Source: Coffea arabica (taxonomy: Eukaryota; Streptophyta; Magnoliopsida; Gentianales; Rubiaceae). Taken from it: a stretch of DNA of 64,000 nt. The stretch lies in the NCBI RefSeq assembly GCF_036785885.1, contig NC_092317.1:5706501-5770500 (forward strand), read 5' to 3'. Shown piece by piece: positions 23,858 through 35,953 of the stretch. The position numbers were made by a program, and so were the translations under genes. Every line of letters starts with the position of its first letter. Positions within the stretch are counted from its first letter, which is position 1. The notes under the pieces were generated by a model, which was given only the letters and a program-made list of their open reading frames with translations, searched no databases and was not told the DNA's origin.

Positions 23858-24667
23858 TAACAAGAAAAAAAAAAATCCAACAGAAAATCGCAATCTACCA
23901 ACAAAAGGAAGAAACTTAGAGATATTACTTTACTGCATCTATCTTTTTCTTCTTCTTCTTCTTCTTTTTTCTCTTTTTTATTACGGTAGGAAAGTTTGGT
24001 CTTCCTTGGTTCTTTCTTTCATTTTTTTTTTTTTTGAATATTTGGTTCATAGAGGTTCCAACTTTTACAAGGAGAAGGAAAAATAAGAGAGTTTTAAGGG
24101 TCAAGACCTTACGGTCGGTCACCTAAAAGCATCGGTGCCAATTGAGCTGAGTTTTGGAAACAAAATTTTGGCCTTTCCATTATAGTGGGATATAACTAAA
24201 TGCCCGGATTAACTCAATTTCCATAAATTAAAAAAAATTAAGAAATTGGTACCTTTGAATTCCAAGGGTAGATATATAATTACTAGTACTCCTTCAAATG
24301 TAGACGAGTGTAAATAGACTTAAAAGGAGTCCATGATATTGATAGTCCATGATATAATTACTAGTTGGTCTTTTGGTCACAATAATTATTTCGATATGTT
24401 TGATTCTTCGTAATGCGGAATAACTTTCCTCCAGACATTCTAAAGACACGTACTGAAACTGATGGACCAAGTTGCTGTTTGTGAGGTGCCATTAATCCGG
24501 GTGGGAACGTCTCTTGTGCAAGGATTTCTGGACTAGACCTTCCAACTTGCGCTTGCCGCAAAGATGTTTTGGGTAATGAATTGATTTTTCAAGAAAAACA
24601 CCCTGCAAACGTAATTAATTGCACTTTCATTTGCCAAAATTTTTTTAGTCCCTGCAAACGGGATGCT

Positions 24668-24836
24668 GGTGAGTTTGGATTGTAAATTATTTGAAATAAT
24701 TTTATGAAAAAAGTATTGTAGCACTTTTTTGATATGATGCATGTGATTGAAAGATGTATTAATGATGCAAATCATTCAGTATGTGTAAATAAGTTATAAA
24801 TAAAGTGTAATTATTTACAATCCAAACACACTCCTT
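24668..24836. mobile_element. Small MITE
   Basis: The left arm GAGTTTGGATTGTAAATTAT is mirrored by the right arm, which reads GTGTTTGGATTGTAAATAAT on the minus strand. Copy A lacks this DNA between the equivalents of AAGAAAAACAC and TTTTTCTTCATTTATG, although the insertion region there differs by more than the element alone. Non-coding. Confidence 0.6.
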
Positions 24837-25767
24837 AATTTATAGGAGTACTATTTTTTATGTTTTTTCTTCATTTATGTTCACTAAAGAAAAGAAAAAT
24901 GAAATACAATGACCAAAATCAATTCAATTCTCTATAACCTATATTAGTACCTTTTTTTTTTTTTTGGAGGGAGCACCTTCATGCATGGACTAACTTGGAT
25001 CTCTAGAGGTTCTCCTTCACATTTGACGTGCATAGTGCGCCATTAGGCATTGGGGCGACTAAGCGGTCAACACAAGGCAACATCAAAACAGTTGCGCATT
25101 TGGCCCACCAGTAGTACTAGGCAACCAATCAGACTACTCCGGTCTTGATTTATTTTCTTCAGTTTCCATTTCATCTACTTCTCCACTGAACCTCTAGAGA
25201 AAGCTCAGTCGTTAAATTTTCTTGTCTGTTCAAATGTCTAACATCAAAATTAGAATTTTAATCAAAACCTTAAAGTGGAAACAAAGTGTCATCTTTTGTT
25301 TTTCAAAAAAACAAAATAAACTAATGACAGTAAATACATCAAAACGTAAAACAGATCTAATAGATGGGAGAAATTTCCTCCTAATTTGAAACTCCAAAAA
25401 TGTGATTCTCGACTAGATTAATGCAAGTCTTATAAATTGATTACATTTTCAATCAATTCAATTTCAGGGTAAACATGCAATATGCCCAAGTATAGCCCTG
25501 CCCTGGTTTTCACGGTACAACCACTTCTTCATTCAAAGAAGTCATTAGCATACTATAGAAAGAAAAGGACCCTAAAGAATAAGAATCACAAAAGTTAGTT
25601 TGGTTAAGAAAACCAAATACTTTAGAGCAAAGGTAGACGATGAGATCCTCAAAATATCATAACTATGAAAACATTTAGCATATATTTATATATATGAAGA
25701 ACAACATTTATTTAGGTTGAAATCAACTGTATATATTCTAGTAGTAGCACTGGAGGGAGGGAGTGCT

Positions 25768-27186
25768 CTAACATTGATTCGGACTAAAACCAATCATCTT
25801 ATTGGCAAGGTCGTAATTAACCCTCATCCCTTGCTGCTGTATATTCCCAAGTATTGAGACAGATTGCGTAGTGACAGTAAAAGCCAAACAATTCTTGGCA
25901 CTATCACCAACACGAAACCAGTAATTTGCAGGCCTCAACGGCAGCGTTTTGCCCCCAGAGAAATCAAGCGACATCGTTGGATAGCCATCTGTGGGGTTTG
26001 ACGATAGATCATAGCAAGTGTCAAATTTAACTAGACCACCATCGTAGCCGCTCGTGCGAGTCAAGGCTTTAGCGTACTTAACAAACGTATCACGGACCGA
26101 GTTATAAACCTCATCTGGCAACGCCGTTATGGTGGTGCCCGAGTCAACTACAATTCCCCCACTTCCATCTTGGCCTATTTGGTAAGCTGATGCGGGAATG
26201 GGTACTTGTTCTCCATTAATGGTAATCCCCGTGAGCTCCACGTAGTAAAAAACCTCAATTCTTCGATTGATTATCAAGGGAACGAGGACTGAGTCACCAG
26301 GTGGAGCTGAGTTAAACTCAAGAGTCGAGGACTTGCCCGAGTCTCTATCCACGAGACAGTAGGAGAAGGACGTCGCTTGAATTTGAGAAGGAAAGCTTAC
26401 AGGAGTGCCCCCAAGACCAAGTATCCCAGACGCCCCCCCGCGTTGATTATGGCCGCACCCGATGGCTACTTTATCAACCGAACCTGAACTTCCAAACGAC
26501 ACCGTTTCAGTGGCGAATTCTCCCTCAACAGTGGATCTATCTCCGTAGCTCGTTATAAACATACACGGGTCAGCTTGGCAATTTCGGTTTTCGCCCAGTG
26601 AGGCACATTCCTGGGATGCACAGGATAAAAGACTGTAAGATGAAGACCCAGATGGGTCAAAGACCGAACCGGACACGCTAGAACATCCATCGCAGGGTAG
26701 GCATTGGAGCCAGTTGATTTCGCTACCCGTATCCGCTAGCAGGAAGAAATCTTTTACTGGTTGGCCCACTCCGACCTGAGCTAAGTACGCTCCTCCAAAT
26801 GGAGTCAGCGTAGTTTCCAGGTCCTCCGGTTGGACTTGGGCGTCCGGTTTAATATCATGAGGGCGGTTGAAGGTGGAGAGAGCCCGCTCAATTTTGGAGT
26901 TGATGAGCTTGGCTCGGGCTCGGTCACTCGCCAGTCGGGAGCGTACGAGGTCGGAGTAGTTGTTGTTTGGCGGCTTTATGATGGATGAATAAGGATGTAG
27001 GGAGAGGGACAAAACGGAGGAGGTCGAGGTGGGGTGAGCTTTTTCTGTTGAGAAGAGCTGAAGTCTTTTGAAAACTGAAGCAGAGACTGCTTGAGGTGAA
27101 AATGGACTGAGGGTGAAGGAGAAGAAGAAGAAGAGGATGATGAGGATGTTAATGGAAGGAAATGGCCTTTGAGCTTCTCGAGCCAT
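25768..27186 (-). CDS. Nepenthesin-like secreted aspartic protease, second intact paralogue
   Basis: Intronless, 472 residues from the ATG of MAREAQRPFP; an upstream in-frame ATG at 27288 lies before the TATA box and is unlikely to be used. Signal peptide core ILIILFFFFSFTL near residues 14-28, then a propeptide. Active-site motifs are DTGS (about residue 152) and DSGT (about residue 350). The cysteine-rich insert (CLPCDGC to CMF) and C-terminus FSPNQC are complete. It is clearly more diverged from the 20.7-kb gene than that gene is from the 55.8-kb copy, so it represents an older duplication. The broken copy at 30.7-31.7 kb resembles this one. Expected role: extracellular or vacuolar proteolysis, with no sequence evidence for the substrate. 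Confidence 0.93.
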   Translation of the reverse strand: MAREAQRPFPSINILIILFFFFSFTLSPFSPQAVSASVFKRLQLFSTEKAHPTSTSSVLSLSLHPYSSIIKPPNNNYSDLVRSRLASDRARAKLINSKIERALSTFNRPHDIKPDAQVQPEDLETTLTPFGGAYLAQVGVGQPVKDFFLLADTGSEINWLQCLPCDGCSSVSGSVFDPSGSSSYSLLSCASQECASLGENRNCQADPCMFITSYGDRSTVEGEFATETVSFGSSGSVDKVAIGCGHNQRGGASGILGLGGTPVSFPSQIQATSFSYCLVDRDSGKSSTLEFNSAPPGDSVLVPLIINRRIEVFYYVELTGITINGEQVPIPASAYQIGQDGSGGIVVDSGTTITALPDEVYNSVRDTFVKYAKALTRTSGYDGGLVKFDTCYDLSSNPTDGYPTMSLDFSGGKTLPLRPANYWFRVGDSAKNCLAFTVTTQSVSILGNIQQQGMRVNYDLANKMIGFSPNQC

Positions 27187-27252
27187 GTTTGTGGTTTTGG
27201 AGCAGAAGAGAAGACAGGAGAGAAGGGATGAGAAGTTTGGAAGGAGCAAGGG

Positions 27253-27264
27253 TTTATATATATA
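27253..27264 (-). promoter_or_regulatory. TATA box of aspartic protease C
   Basis: An extended TATATATATAAA on the minus strand, about 70 bp upstream of the MAREAQ start codon, at the position equivalent to the TATA box of the 20.7-kb gene. Confidence 0.7.
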
Positions 27265-27299
27265 GACGTCGATCTGCATGGAGGGCATGTGGTTAATTA

Positions 27300-28568
27300 A
27301 GACATGGCTGCACTCACATTTTATTTATTTATTTAGTTTTTTGTTTAGGATAAGTTCAAATTCAATTACGGTAGAAAACGTTGATCAGACACAACCACAC
27401 GCTTCTTTCCTGAAGAAATGAAGAGAAAATTAAACTAGAAGTTGCTTAAAGATAGCACGTATAGTAATTCAGATGCTGCGTATATATGGAGAAGCAGTTT
27501 GAAAAATGGCCCCTCACAAATATCACCGTATTAACCATCCTCTCAACTTTTTAAGAGCGAAGACTTAGAGGAGCGTCCACGACAGTTGGTCCTTCTGGTG
27601 GGCATTGGTCACAATAATTATCTAGAAATGTTTTATTCTTTGCAATGTGGAATAACTTTCCTCTACACATGCATATTAATGGCATTGAATATGATGGCAA
27701 ATTGGAATTGCAGTAGCTAGGGAACAAGAAGGCTTTCAACAACTCAGTTTGATCTTTCATGATGAGCAAATATATATTGGCTCGACTGCAGAGTTATGCC
27801 TAATTAGAAATAATTAGGGTTAATATAAAAAATAAAAAAAACCCACAGAAAATTGCTATCTGCCAATCACACTGATTACTGTGACTTCCTTGTTTCCGAT
27901 AGTCATGCCTTCGTTATCTATAGTTAAATGGTGGGTGCTATGGATTAATAGATTCAAGTAACAATTTTTCGTAAAGAAATGTTTAAGGGTTTACGTAAAA
28001 AAAAAAAATCAAGGGAGTGGAGTGTAAAATTCAGGTAATCGTTTTTCATGCAGAAACTCTCTTTCGGTATCGCATGCATTGCAGATTAGGTCATTAGGCG
28101 ATTAATTAGCGGTCAACGGTACGCAACATTCAAAACAGTTGCACATTTTTATTTAGTCCACTCGTCAACCAATCAGACCATTTCGTCATTCGTTAATGCT
28201 CTTTCTAGATCAAAAATGTCTAACAGGATTGAATTAAACCTAAAATGAAAAGAAATTGTACCTTTTGCTTTTTTTTTTTTTTTAATTTGGGGATAATTTC
28301 ATTCAATGAAAATTGCACTAATAGCAGTAAATAACATCAAAATGTGCAAGGAATGCAACAGACAGAAGGAATTTTCTTCTGTTTCGAAGAATTAAGAGAA
28401 TCCAAATTGTTATTCTCAAGTAGACTAATGCAAGTTTCATAAACTAATTAGTTAGCATTTTGAATTATTAGCTCTATTTGCTAGTAAAACAAAAAACAAA
28501 AAAGCACCTAGACCAAAGCAATAGAAGAGAAAGAACAAAAGGTCAACTAGAAAATTATTATCAAATTA
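27300..28568. other. Upstream flank of protease C, no gene seen
   Basis: Contains a diverged copy of the upstream module (CACAATAATTATCTAG and TTATTCTTTGCAATG near 27608-27652). Near 27830 is sequence related to that just after the 23.7-23.86 kb module, and a T run lies near 28268. No recognisable coding frame. Confidence 0.5.
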
Positions 28569-29369
28569 GGGTCTGTTTGGTTGGAAGTAAAATGTTTTCC
28601 TTGGGAAAATATTTTTCGTGGAAGTAATTTTCCATGAAAATCATTTTCCTTTCATCATTTTCAGGTGTTTGGTTAGCTTATTGAAAATATTTTCTTACTT
28701 CATTTTTTTGGTGTTTGTTTAACTTTTGAAATATTTTCACTTTTATCTCTATCTTTATTTTCTACACATTATAACTACATACTTTTTCCCATACAAAATA
28801 AGAAAATTTATCTCATTGTTTAACTTTAAAAAATCTTGGAGAAATGTATATATGAATAAAAAATATCTCCTTAAGCAATAAACAAATTGCTGGTCATTTA
28901 GTGTCAAATATCAATCACATGCAATGCTTATTGTGACATATATCTTGCACTCTCACTGCTGAAAGTTTCTCTAGAAAAAAATGTCCTTATTATACATAAT
29001 CAATTACTAGCATAGGATGAGCAGGATGAGGTTTTTTTTTTTTTTTTTTTTTGAATATACTATGGGGAGGGTTGGGTGGTACGGGGGAGGGAGTGTAAGG
29101 AAGAGGTATTGGGTTCGAGTCCTCCTGTTTACATTAAAAAAAAAAGAACATACTACAAGATGTTTTCAGTAAGTTTGGAACATACTACAGGCGGAATGCA
29201 TGCATTTCGGAAAACAATTTCAGTAAGTTTGGAAGGGAAGTTGTTTTCCATAAGATGAATGAAAATATTTTACATAGGAAAATGTTTTCAGTAACTTTTG
29301 TGCAACCAAACACGGGAAATTGGGAAAATATTTTCCTGGAAAATATTTTCACCCGAAACAAACGGACCC
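28569..29369. mobile_element. PIF/Harbinger-like MITE
   Basis: Terminal inverted repeats GGGTCTGTTTG (left) and GGGTCCGTTTG (right, minus strand) are flanked by a TTA target duplication (28566-28568 and 29370-29372), as in the PIF/Harbinger superfamily. Subterminal GGAAAATATTTTC-like motifs repeat at both ends in inverted orientation. No transposase frame. About 800 bp, long for this class, because a SINE-like sequence is nested inside. Confidence 0.72.
29053..29145 (+). mobile_element. SINE-like retroposon nested in the MITE
   Basis: About 90 bp between a T run and an A run, with a B-box match GGGTTCGAGTCC and a terminal ACATT followed by A10. It breaks the symmetry of the surrounding MITE. 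It is short, so it may be a truncated SINE. Confidence 0.5.
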
Positions 29370-29372
29370 TTA

Positions 29373-30711
29373 AAGTTGTAAATTTCCGTTGATATTATCA
29401 AATATTATCAAGTTTCATAAACTAACGTTGTGCGCTTCCGTTATTTCTATTGGCAGATTATAATCAAAGTGGCGATGGCAAAGACAATATCAATCAGGCT
29501 GTCGATCTAACGATTTGTTTTATGTGTTGAATCATTCTGCAAGTAAAGCCAACCGAGTCAATGGCGACTAGTCATCAATTAGGCAACCAAAGAAGTTAAC
29601 CTTCTTTGATATCCATTAATTAGAGCCTACAAAGACCAGGTCTTTTTTCTTGCCAATATTAAATTTTTAAGGCCAAACGTCCAGCAGCAAAACAAAGCAT
29701 TAAAGATGGAAAAGAAAAAGAAAAATTTCCCTTTTATAGTTTTATTAGGTCAAGCCAGGAGTAGGACTAGAAGAAGGAAAACGTTTCTTCCATTACTTCT
29801 TCACAACTTAACTCCGATATGTGTAACTTGATTGTCGGAGACAAATCAAGGGACTTAACCCTGATTCTCCTACTCCTGGTTGCAGGTCATCAGATCGGAA
29901 GACCTTACGAGTTCCAGCTCGATCGTGCAACGAGCAATTGATAAATCATTACACCGAAAACGGAGAGGATTTTTCTTGTAGATATACCTTAATTGACATG
30001 ATCGAATATGTGTGGTTCGTTTTGTTAGAAAAGCTAGCTCAAGGATTAATCCAGCAAAAACAATGAAAGACTTCACATAACTTGCTTTTAAATTAAAATG
30101 AAGACAGCAGGGCTGAAACCAATCAGCCTTGTTATGTTCCACACAAGTAATATTTTGCATGCATTTATGTGGATAATGAAACGGGCAATCGAATGGTTGT
30201 ACAATTCCCTCCTTGCCAAGTAATTGATTTCCTGACAGTTCCCCCCAAACGATGTGGACTATATATCAACAAAGTACATCATATATACCATATTTACTAA
30301 TCGAAAGAGGGATTATTTTTCCTATATAATGTATATCTGATCACATATAGATGCATGACTCATATAGACTTATTCTTGATTGATTACTTTAGCTAATTAT
30401 GGATTCTAATGTTAGATAATCAGTTTCTTTGATATTTTTATTTATTTTAATTATACAATTTTTTTATTTTTAATATTAAAAAAACTGAAATTCATAATCA
30501 ATCAAAAAATTAAATTTTACTAATTCTCATTATTCTCTATAGTCATTTTTTTTAATCTTAATCTGATTTTGTAAAATCTGAAACCAAGCAGTATTAGTAT
30601 GAATTTACAAATATTTTGGTTCCAATTTCTTCGGATGTCCTCTCGAAGGAAGGGACAATATTTTGGTTCAAATCAAATATACTCTCCTACTAGCAATATG
30701 AGAGAGTGGTC
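29373..30711. other. Intergenic, no gene recognised
   Basis: AT-rich sequence without a recognisable protein frame, tRNA or clear element ends. An AT-only stretch lies near 30430-30480. Confidence 0.4.
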
Positions 30712-31685
30712 TTAACATTGATTCGGACTAAAACCAATCACCTTATTGGTAAGGTCGTAAGTGACCCGCATCCCTTGCTGCTGTATGTTCCCAATTATTG
30801 ACACCCGTTTCGATAGGGGTTGAACCGGATGACGTCATAAATAAAATTTATTTAAAAATTAAAATATTATATGTAAAATACTTAATAACATGTTAATATT
30901 AATAAAGGTATATTCATATATATTTGATATTTCAAATATATTTAATAAGAAAATACAAATAAATTAGAGCAATCAAGTAGCAATTTATATTATATAATAA
31001 GTATTAACAAGTTTAGAATTAAAATTATGGACTTAATTGAAAAATAACACCAAACTTTAAGACATCATTTATAAAGTATGAAATATTTGAGATATGTTAA
31101 TAATTTTTAGCAACTTAAGGATCAAAACATCATATTAAAAATATTTTGACCTTTCAAAAAAAGTAAAAAGAAAAAAAAAAGAGACCGGGTTCATTTTTCC
31201 GGTCAAACCCGGGTTTTGATCTTATTTGACCGAATTTTTGATTTTTCGATTTTTAGGATTAACTCGGACCAGCCAACTGGTCGGCTCCCGGTTCGACCGG
31301 CGATCCGATCCGAGTTTAAAAACAGAGGTATCAACACAAATCAAATAATTTGCAGGCCTCAGCGACAGCGTTTTGCCCCCATGGAATTCAAGCGACATCG
31401 TTGGATAGCCATATGTGGGCTCAGATGATAGATCATAGCAAGTGTCAAATTTAACTGGACCATAGTCGAACCCGCTCACGGGAGGCAAGGCTCGAGCGTA
31501 CTTAACAAACGTATCGCCGACCGAGTTATAAACCTGAGTTGGAGTTATCCTGGTGCCCGAGTCAACTACGATTCCCCGCGTCCATCTTCGCCTATTTAGT
31601 AATCTGATGCTGGGATGGATACTTTTTCCCCATTAATAGTGACCCCCGTGAGTTCCACGTAATAATATAGACAACGAGAATCCGT
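30712..31685 (-). pseudogene. Aspartic protease fragment broken by a MITE
   Basis: The C-terminal part of a copy close to the 25.8-kb gene. The C-terminus and stop lie at 30712. The homology continues to 30804, is interrupted by a MITE, resumes at 31328 with the YDLSS..P and LPDE/VYNSV-equivalent regions, and fades near 31685 at the equivalent of YYVELTGI. About 50 bp of coding sequence is missing at the MITE. The second active-site region has lost bases (GGAGTTATCCTGGTG where intact copies have GGCAACGCCGT...), shifting frame. The N-terminal half and promoter are absent. Non-functional. Confidence 0.85.
30805..31327. mobile_element. hAT-like MITE, family copy 3 (left end truncated)
   Basis: It matches copies 1 and 2 from GATAGGGGTTGAACCGGATG to TTTAAAAACAGAG, but lacks the first 80 or so bases including the left inverted repeat. 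TGACGTCA is kept. It lies inside a protease pseudogene and replaces about 50 bp of it. That argues for insertion with local deletion, or recombination, not a clean transposition. Confidence 0.78.
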
Positions 31686-31887
31686 ACGCATACCCAAAAA
31701 AAAAAAATACAGTACTAGTCTACTCTACTAGCTGCTTAAATGGATGGATTATGGTTTTCCATTATCCATTTAAAGCCTATCCATTTATATCCATTTTTAA
31801 ATGATTGTAATTGGATTGGATTAATTTTATCCATTATCCATTAAACAAAAATCATTTATCAACCATTTATTTATTTTGCTACTTCTA

Positions 31888-34740
31888 TTCTGAACATTAT
31901 CAATCCCATCACAGTACAGGAACTCAAAATACTTCAAGTGAGATAAACTTGAAACTGAGAGAAGTGTGTCCATCCATATACAAAATGACACTTTCACATA
32001 CTCAATCACGGGGAACCCAGAGAGAATTTGGTGAAATAAAAACTTGTCGGTGAAACAAGAATGAGATAAAGAAAGCTTCTGTAGATGTGGAAGTTTGATA
32101 TCCAATCCACTCTCAAATCTACAGCCACGTAAGCTTAAAACTTTTAGCGAGCTAGCGAGCAAAATCGATTGCGGAACGCTATAAAAATATCTATCTGAGC
32201 CCGACAAACTATCAATACAAACAGCAAGTTCTGGAGCAGTCCTGTCTACTGCTATACCAATCCATTGGTCCATATTAGGCATCAACAACTCCATATCAGG
32301 GAAGTCAATATACAAGTGAAATCTTTGTACGCAAAAATCTAGTTGCAAGCGCCGACAGATGGAATTTCCAGCAAGAATCAAGAAATCATGTTTTCGCCTT
32401 TTTATATGAACGTCACCAACAACTTGCTCTCGTTCTGTGACTGAATTATCATAGAAAAAGTGGAATACAAGACAAGGATAAGTGGACCAGGTGCGATTCC
32501 AAGTCTTTGACAATATTGCAGTAGAGGTAAAATCTCTGGCATGCAGACAAGATAAAATGTGATGAATCACGAAATCAGGCAGCCGCGAGATGAAGTCCAA
32601 AGGGGCAATCTCCAAACCAGACCTCTCCTGCTCACAGTCCTCTATTATTAACCAACAAAAGCGGTCATTGACCAGTTAGAACTCAAATTTCATCATTCAC
32701 TCATTTACAAACTAATTCCAACTCAAATATGCTTGATAATCAAAACAGAACCAATTAGAACTCAAACGTTCATCATTCATTCATAATTATACACTAATAT
32801 GAACTGAAACGTGCTGGATTATCAAAGTTATGCGCTAATTTGAAACTCAAACAGTTCCTTATTTATTGACGATCATACGCAAATTCGAACTCCAACGTGC
32901 TGATTCACTACAATTATATGCTAATCAAAATCAAAAGTCTTCATCCACTCATGATTATAAAATAATAATTAGTGTATAAAAAGTCCTGGAGCAATAATAA
33001 TTACTAAAAAGTCCTAATTACCACCACAATTAATTATAGAACAAATCCAAGTACTGGAGCAGGGACCTTAGGTGTGCAATGGGTTACTTGATTCACCCTG
33101 TTCACGAAGAGTTTGCTTGATCCGATATACCAGGTTTGTCTATACAAATATTAACTTTGCGTACAATGGCAAGTAGGGTCGATTCCACAGGAAGCGGGTA
33201 GGAAATTATTTCTTTCCAAGTCAATAGAATAAAATTGGGGGATTTTTAATGGGAGGCAAATAAAAAAAATAAGAATAAAAATAAAGCAAACTAAATTCAA
33301 AACTAATTCACAAAGCACAAGTTACTAAAAGTAGCAATTAATAAAATTCTATCCAAAGGATCAACTGCTCAGGTACGGTCCAACTAAATGATCATTGATG
33401 CAAAGATATTTCGTCCATTCATCACTAGGTTGGTTATAGCTATCAACAAGCTCTGATAACCAGTTCTTCCTTACTTTTTCGACAGTCAAGATACGACCAT
33501 TGACTGCTTCCCTAACCAGATAACAACCCTATGTACGACCGTAGGAATTTAATTACCCAATTGCATTAACGCTAGAAGAACCCAACCCTAACTAATAAAC
33601 AAGCTAAGAGGGTTTATTTAAACTAGATCTTACGTTTCCCCAACATAAAGCCAATTATGGTGGTTGTCACTAGGTATCAACTAAACGAACAATTACGGAT
33701 TCAATTCAGTTAATGTGACAGTAGGCTATTAAATTAAATCAAATACCCGGCCGTTGATATTCAATTAATAAATTACCCAAAAATAATTAATTCAGGAAAC
33801 GCACGAATAGCAACAAATTGGAAGAAATAATGAAGATTCGATTAGATCTCACAGATATTATGGACCGCGCTTTCGCGTCAACCTTTGGGTAGAGGAGAAA
33901 ATTAGCCGCTCCTTATCGTGTCAATCCCGCGTGACTTAATTGAATTCATTCAATTATTTGCCGAAGAATTGGGGAAAGGGAATTAATTGCAGTAACGACA
34001 GAGAAGGCCCTGCCTTCGCTTTTGTTTTGGAGCTGCGAGTGCAAGAACAAAAACTAATAGAAATTGTTCAGAGCCAAAGTCGAGCGAAAGGAGTCTCGTT
34101 CATACAAAGCCCAAAAAGCACTGAAGAAATCTTCCTCTTCTGACCGATGGGCAAAGGGAAATTGACGCTTAACTAATTGATTAGACGTCAATCTCACTTT
34201 TTTCCTAATTGCGGCTAAAGAGAAAAAGACCAAAAGCGTCTGACAGATCTTACAGAAAGTAAACTAAAGCTAAGGTATTGATTCCCCCTGAATCTGGCTT
34301 TTTCTATTCTTTTATAGCCGCCGTAGGAGAAAAGCATTAGGAACAAGACTTTTTGTCCAAGGGCTCTGATCTTACGCATCTGGTCCACGTAGACCGGTTT
34401 TCTTAATTGGGTCTCCTGCTATTGGTCCCGCGGATTCGGCTTTTCGGCAACATCTACTTTTTCTGGCGTGGCCACGCCCTGAGATGAAGGGTCTTCTGAA
34501 AATTTGCCTCAAGAGATTACTTTTAACGCCAATAACCTATAATTCATACAAATATGAAATATGAGCAAAACCTCAATACTTAGCACAGTAAGTAGCCAAA
34601 ATTAGGACAAAATAACAGTGCAAAATGTGCCAAATAACCGCTCTATCATAAAGTAATCAGACTAAATAGTGCAGGATTATTACAATTAAGCAACTGAAGC
34701 ATTTACAGAAAGAAAGTTTACAAAGAGTACCTGATTCCAT
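31888..34740 (-). pseudogene. Truncated F-box gene, third copy, intron split by an LTR
   Basis: Exon 1 ATGGAATCAG (34740-34731) and exon 2 from 32641 are those of F-box gene 2 and still join in frame. The F-box is present with a few substitutions (DFVIHHILSCL). Homology stops at about 31888, after the FLYCDGIDNV equivalent, so the second half of the leucine-rich region and all 3' exons are gone. The frame then reads about 20 unrelated codons to a stop at 31827. Intron 1 contains a 1.7-kb solo LTR. If transcribed, it could give only an F-box with a short LRR part. Confidence 0.85.
32963..34648 (-). mobile_element. Solo LTR, related to the Athila-type LTRs at 37 and 48 kb
   Basis: In the first block TTATAAAGTAATCAG is continuous (12662-12676). 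Here it is split, with TAAA at both junctions. The right end, read on the minus strand, starts TGATAGAGCGG, like TGATAGGTG of the 12.5-kb element. Shared landmarks inside are GGTGTGCAATGGGTTACTTG, GATCCGATATACCAG and ACGACCGTAGGAATT. Overall similarity to the other LTRs is only moderate, so it is a different subfamily. No internal domain is present, as expected after LTR-LTR recombination. Confidence 0.82.
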
Positions 34741-35953
34741 GAAGGGCAAGCCGGCAAAGACTTTGAAAAGGCGAACCAGATTATATCAGTAAATGTTATA
34801 AAGTTAGCGAGGAAATCAATTTAAATTACGCAGGCCAGAAGAAGACTGCAAATTCCAGCTGACTTTGTGAATTAAAATGTTGAGCAGAAAATAAAGCATG
34901 ATCATAAGGATAAACAAAAGTACTTGAAAATAATTAATAGCCTCTGTAATTTAGCCCCAATTCCCGGAACATGTAGACAACGGGGGCGAGTGAGAGAATA
35001 GAGATACTGGACCACAGGCACGTGCAATCGTTCCTGGCAATTATGTGCATTTTGCACAGCGCGTAACTTTATTTGTAGATGGTGTAACTTACTTTCAACA
35101 ACGTGTAACTTTAAAACAAAATTTTTTGGGTCCCACACATGTTGTTAAAATCGAGATACAAGATAAAATCTGGACCGTACAATTTTTTTTGGCCAAATCT
35201 TGGCTGTGAACAGCTCAAGAGTGGTCCATCTGATGACCGCTCCTGCCCCTCATCCAGAGATACTAGATAGCATGAAACTGTGAATATACGCAGTTAGGTA
35301 GTAGACTATTAGTTTCTTCCATTAGTTTTCCTTGATAAAATATTTGTGACTCCGTTTGAATTAACTGTTTTTGAAATATTTTAATGTAACAGCGTATATG
35401 AAAAACTTTTATTGTAAATTTTTTTGTGATGTTTTTGAAGAAAGTTTTGAAATATATTTTGGGGTACCTTTTAAAATTAAAATATTTTAAAGATATTTCT
35501 TAAAAATTAATACTATCACCCACAACCACAAATAACCACCAACACCACCTCCATCACCCCCTCCTTCATCCTTTCTCTTCCTCCTCTCTCTTCCCTTTCC
35601 CTCCCTCCGTCCCCCTCAATCTGGCCACAACCAAAGGCTGCAATCTGGTCGCAGCCAGAAAGTTGCTAGGCAGCGGCTAGATTGCGGCCTCTAGTCGCAA
35701 CCAGAGGCCTTGATCTGGTCCTGACAAATTGAGGGAGGAAGAAAAGGGAGGGGGTAGTAGTGGTGGGCGGGGATGGTGGTGGGTGGTGGTGACAGGTAGT
35801 GGTGGTGATAAGTGAAAAATGTCATATAATTTATTTTTAAAAATTTTTTTGTTTATATTTGTGAATTATTTTTGATATATTGTACAGATGAAATGTTTTT
35901 GAGTTGTTTTTATTTGTGTATTATTCTTGCATTATATTTGAAATTTTTGTTTT

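Larger units (their letters stand above)
19935..25295. repeat. Tandem aspartic-protease unit, copy B
   Basis: Runs from GATAACTTCTTTGCATATG to AAAGTGTCATCTT, parallel to copy A and, for its left part, to 49.8-50.2 plus 55.4-56.7 kb. Between the intact protease gene and the next one it contains a hAT-like MITE (22777-23387), a CTT microsatellite (about 23944-23967) and a small MITE (about 24668). Two versions of the upstream module with TTTGATTCTT(C/T)GTA lie near 23715 and 24400. I see no other gene in 22260-25700. Confidence 0.75.

Noticed and set aside
27187..27288. Upstream ATG of aspartic protease C
   Set aside because: It lies upstream of the TATA box and is unlikely to be in the transcript.
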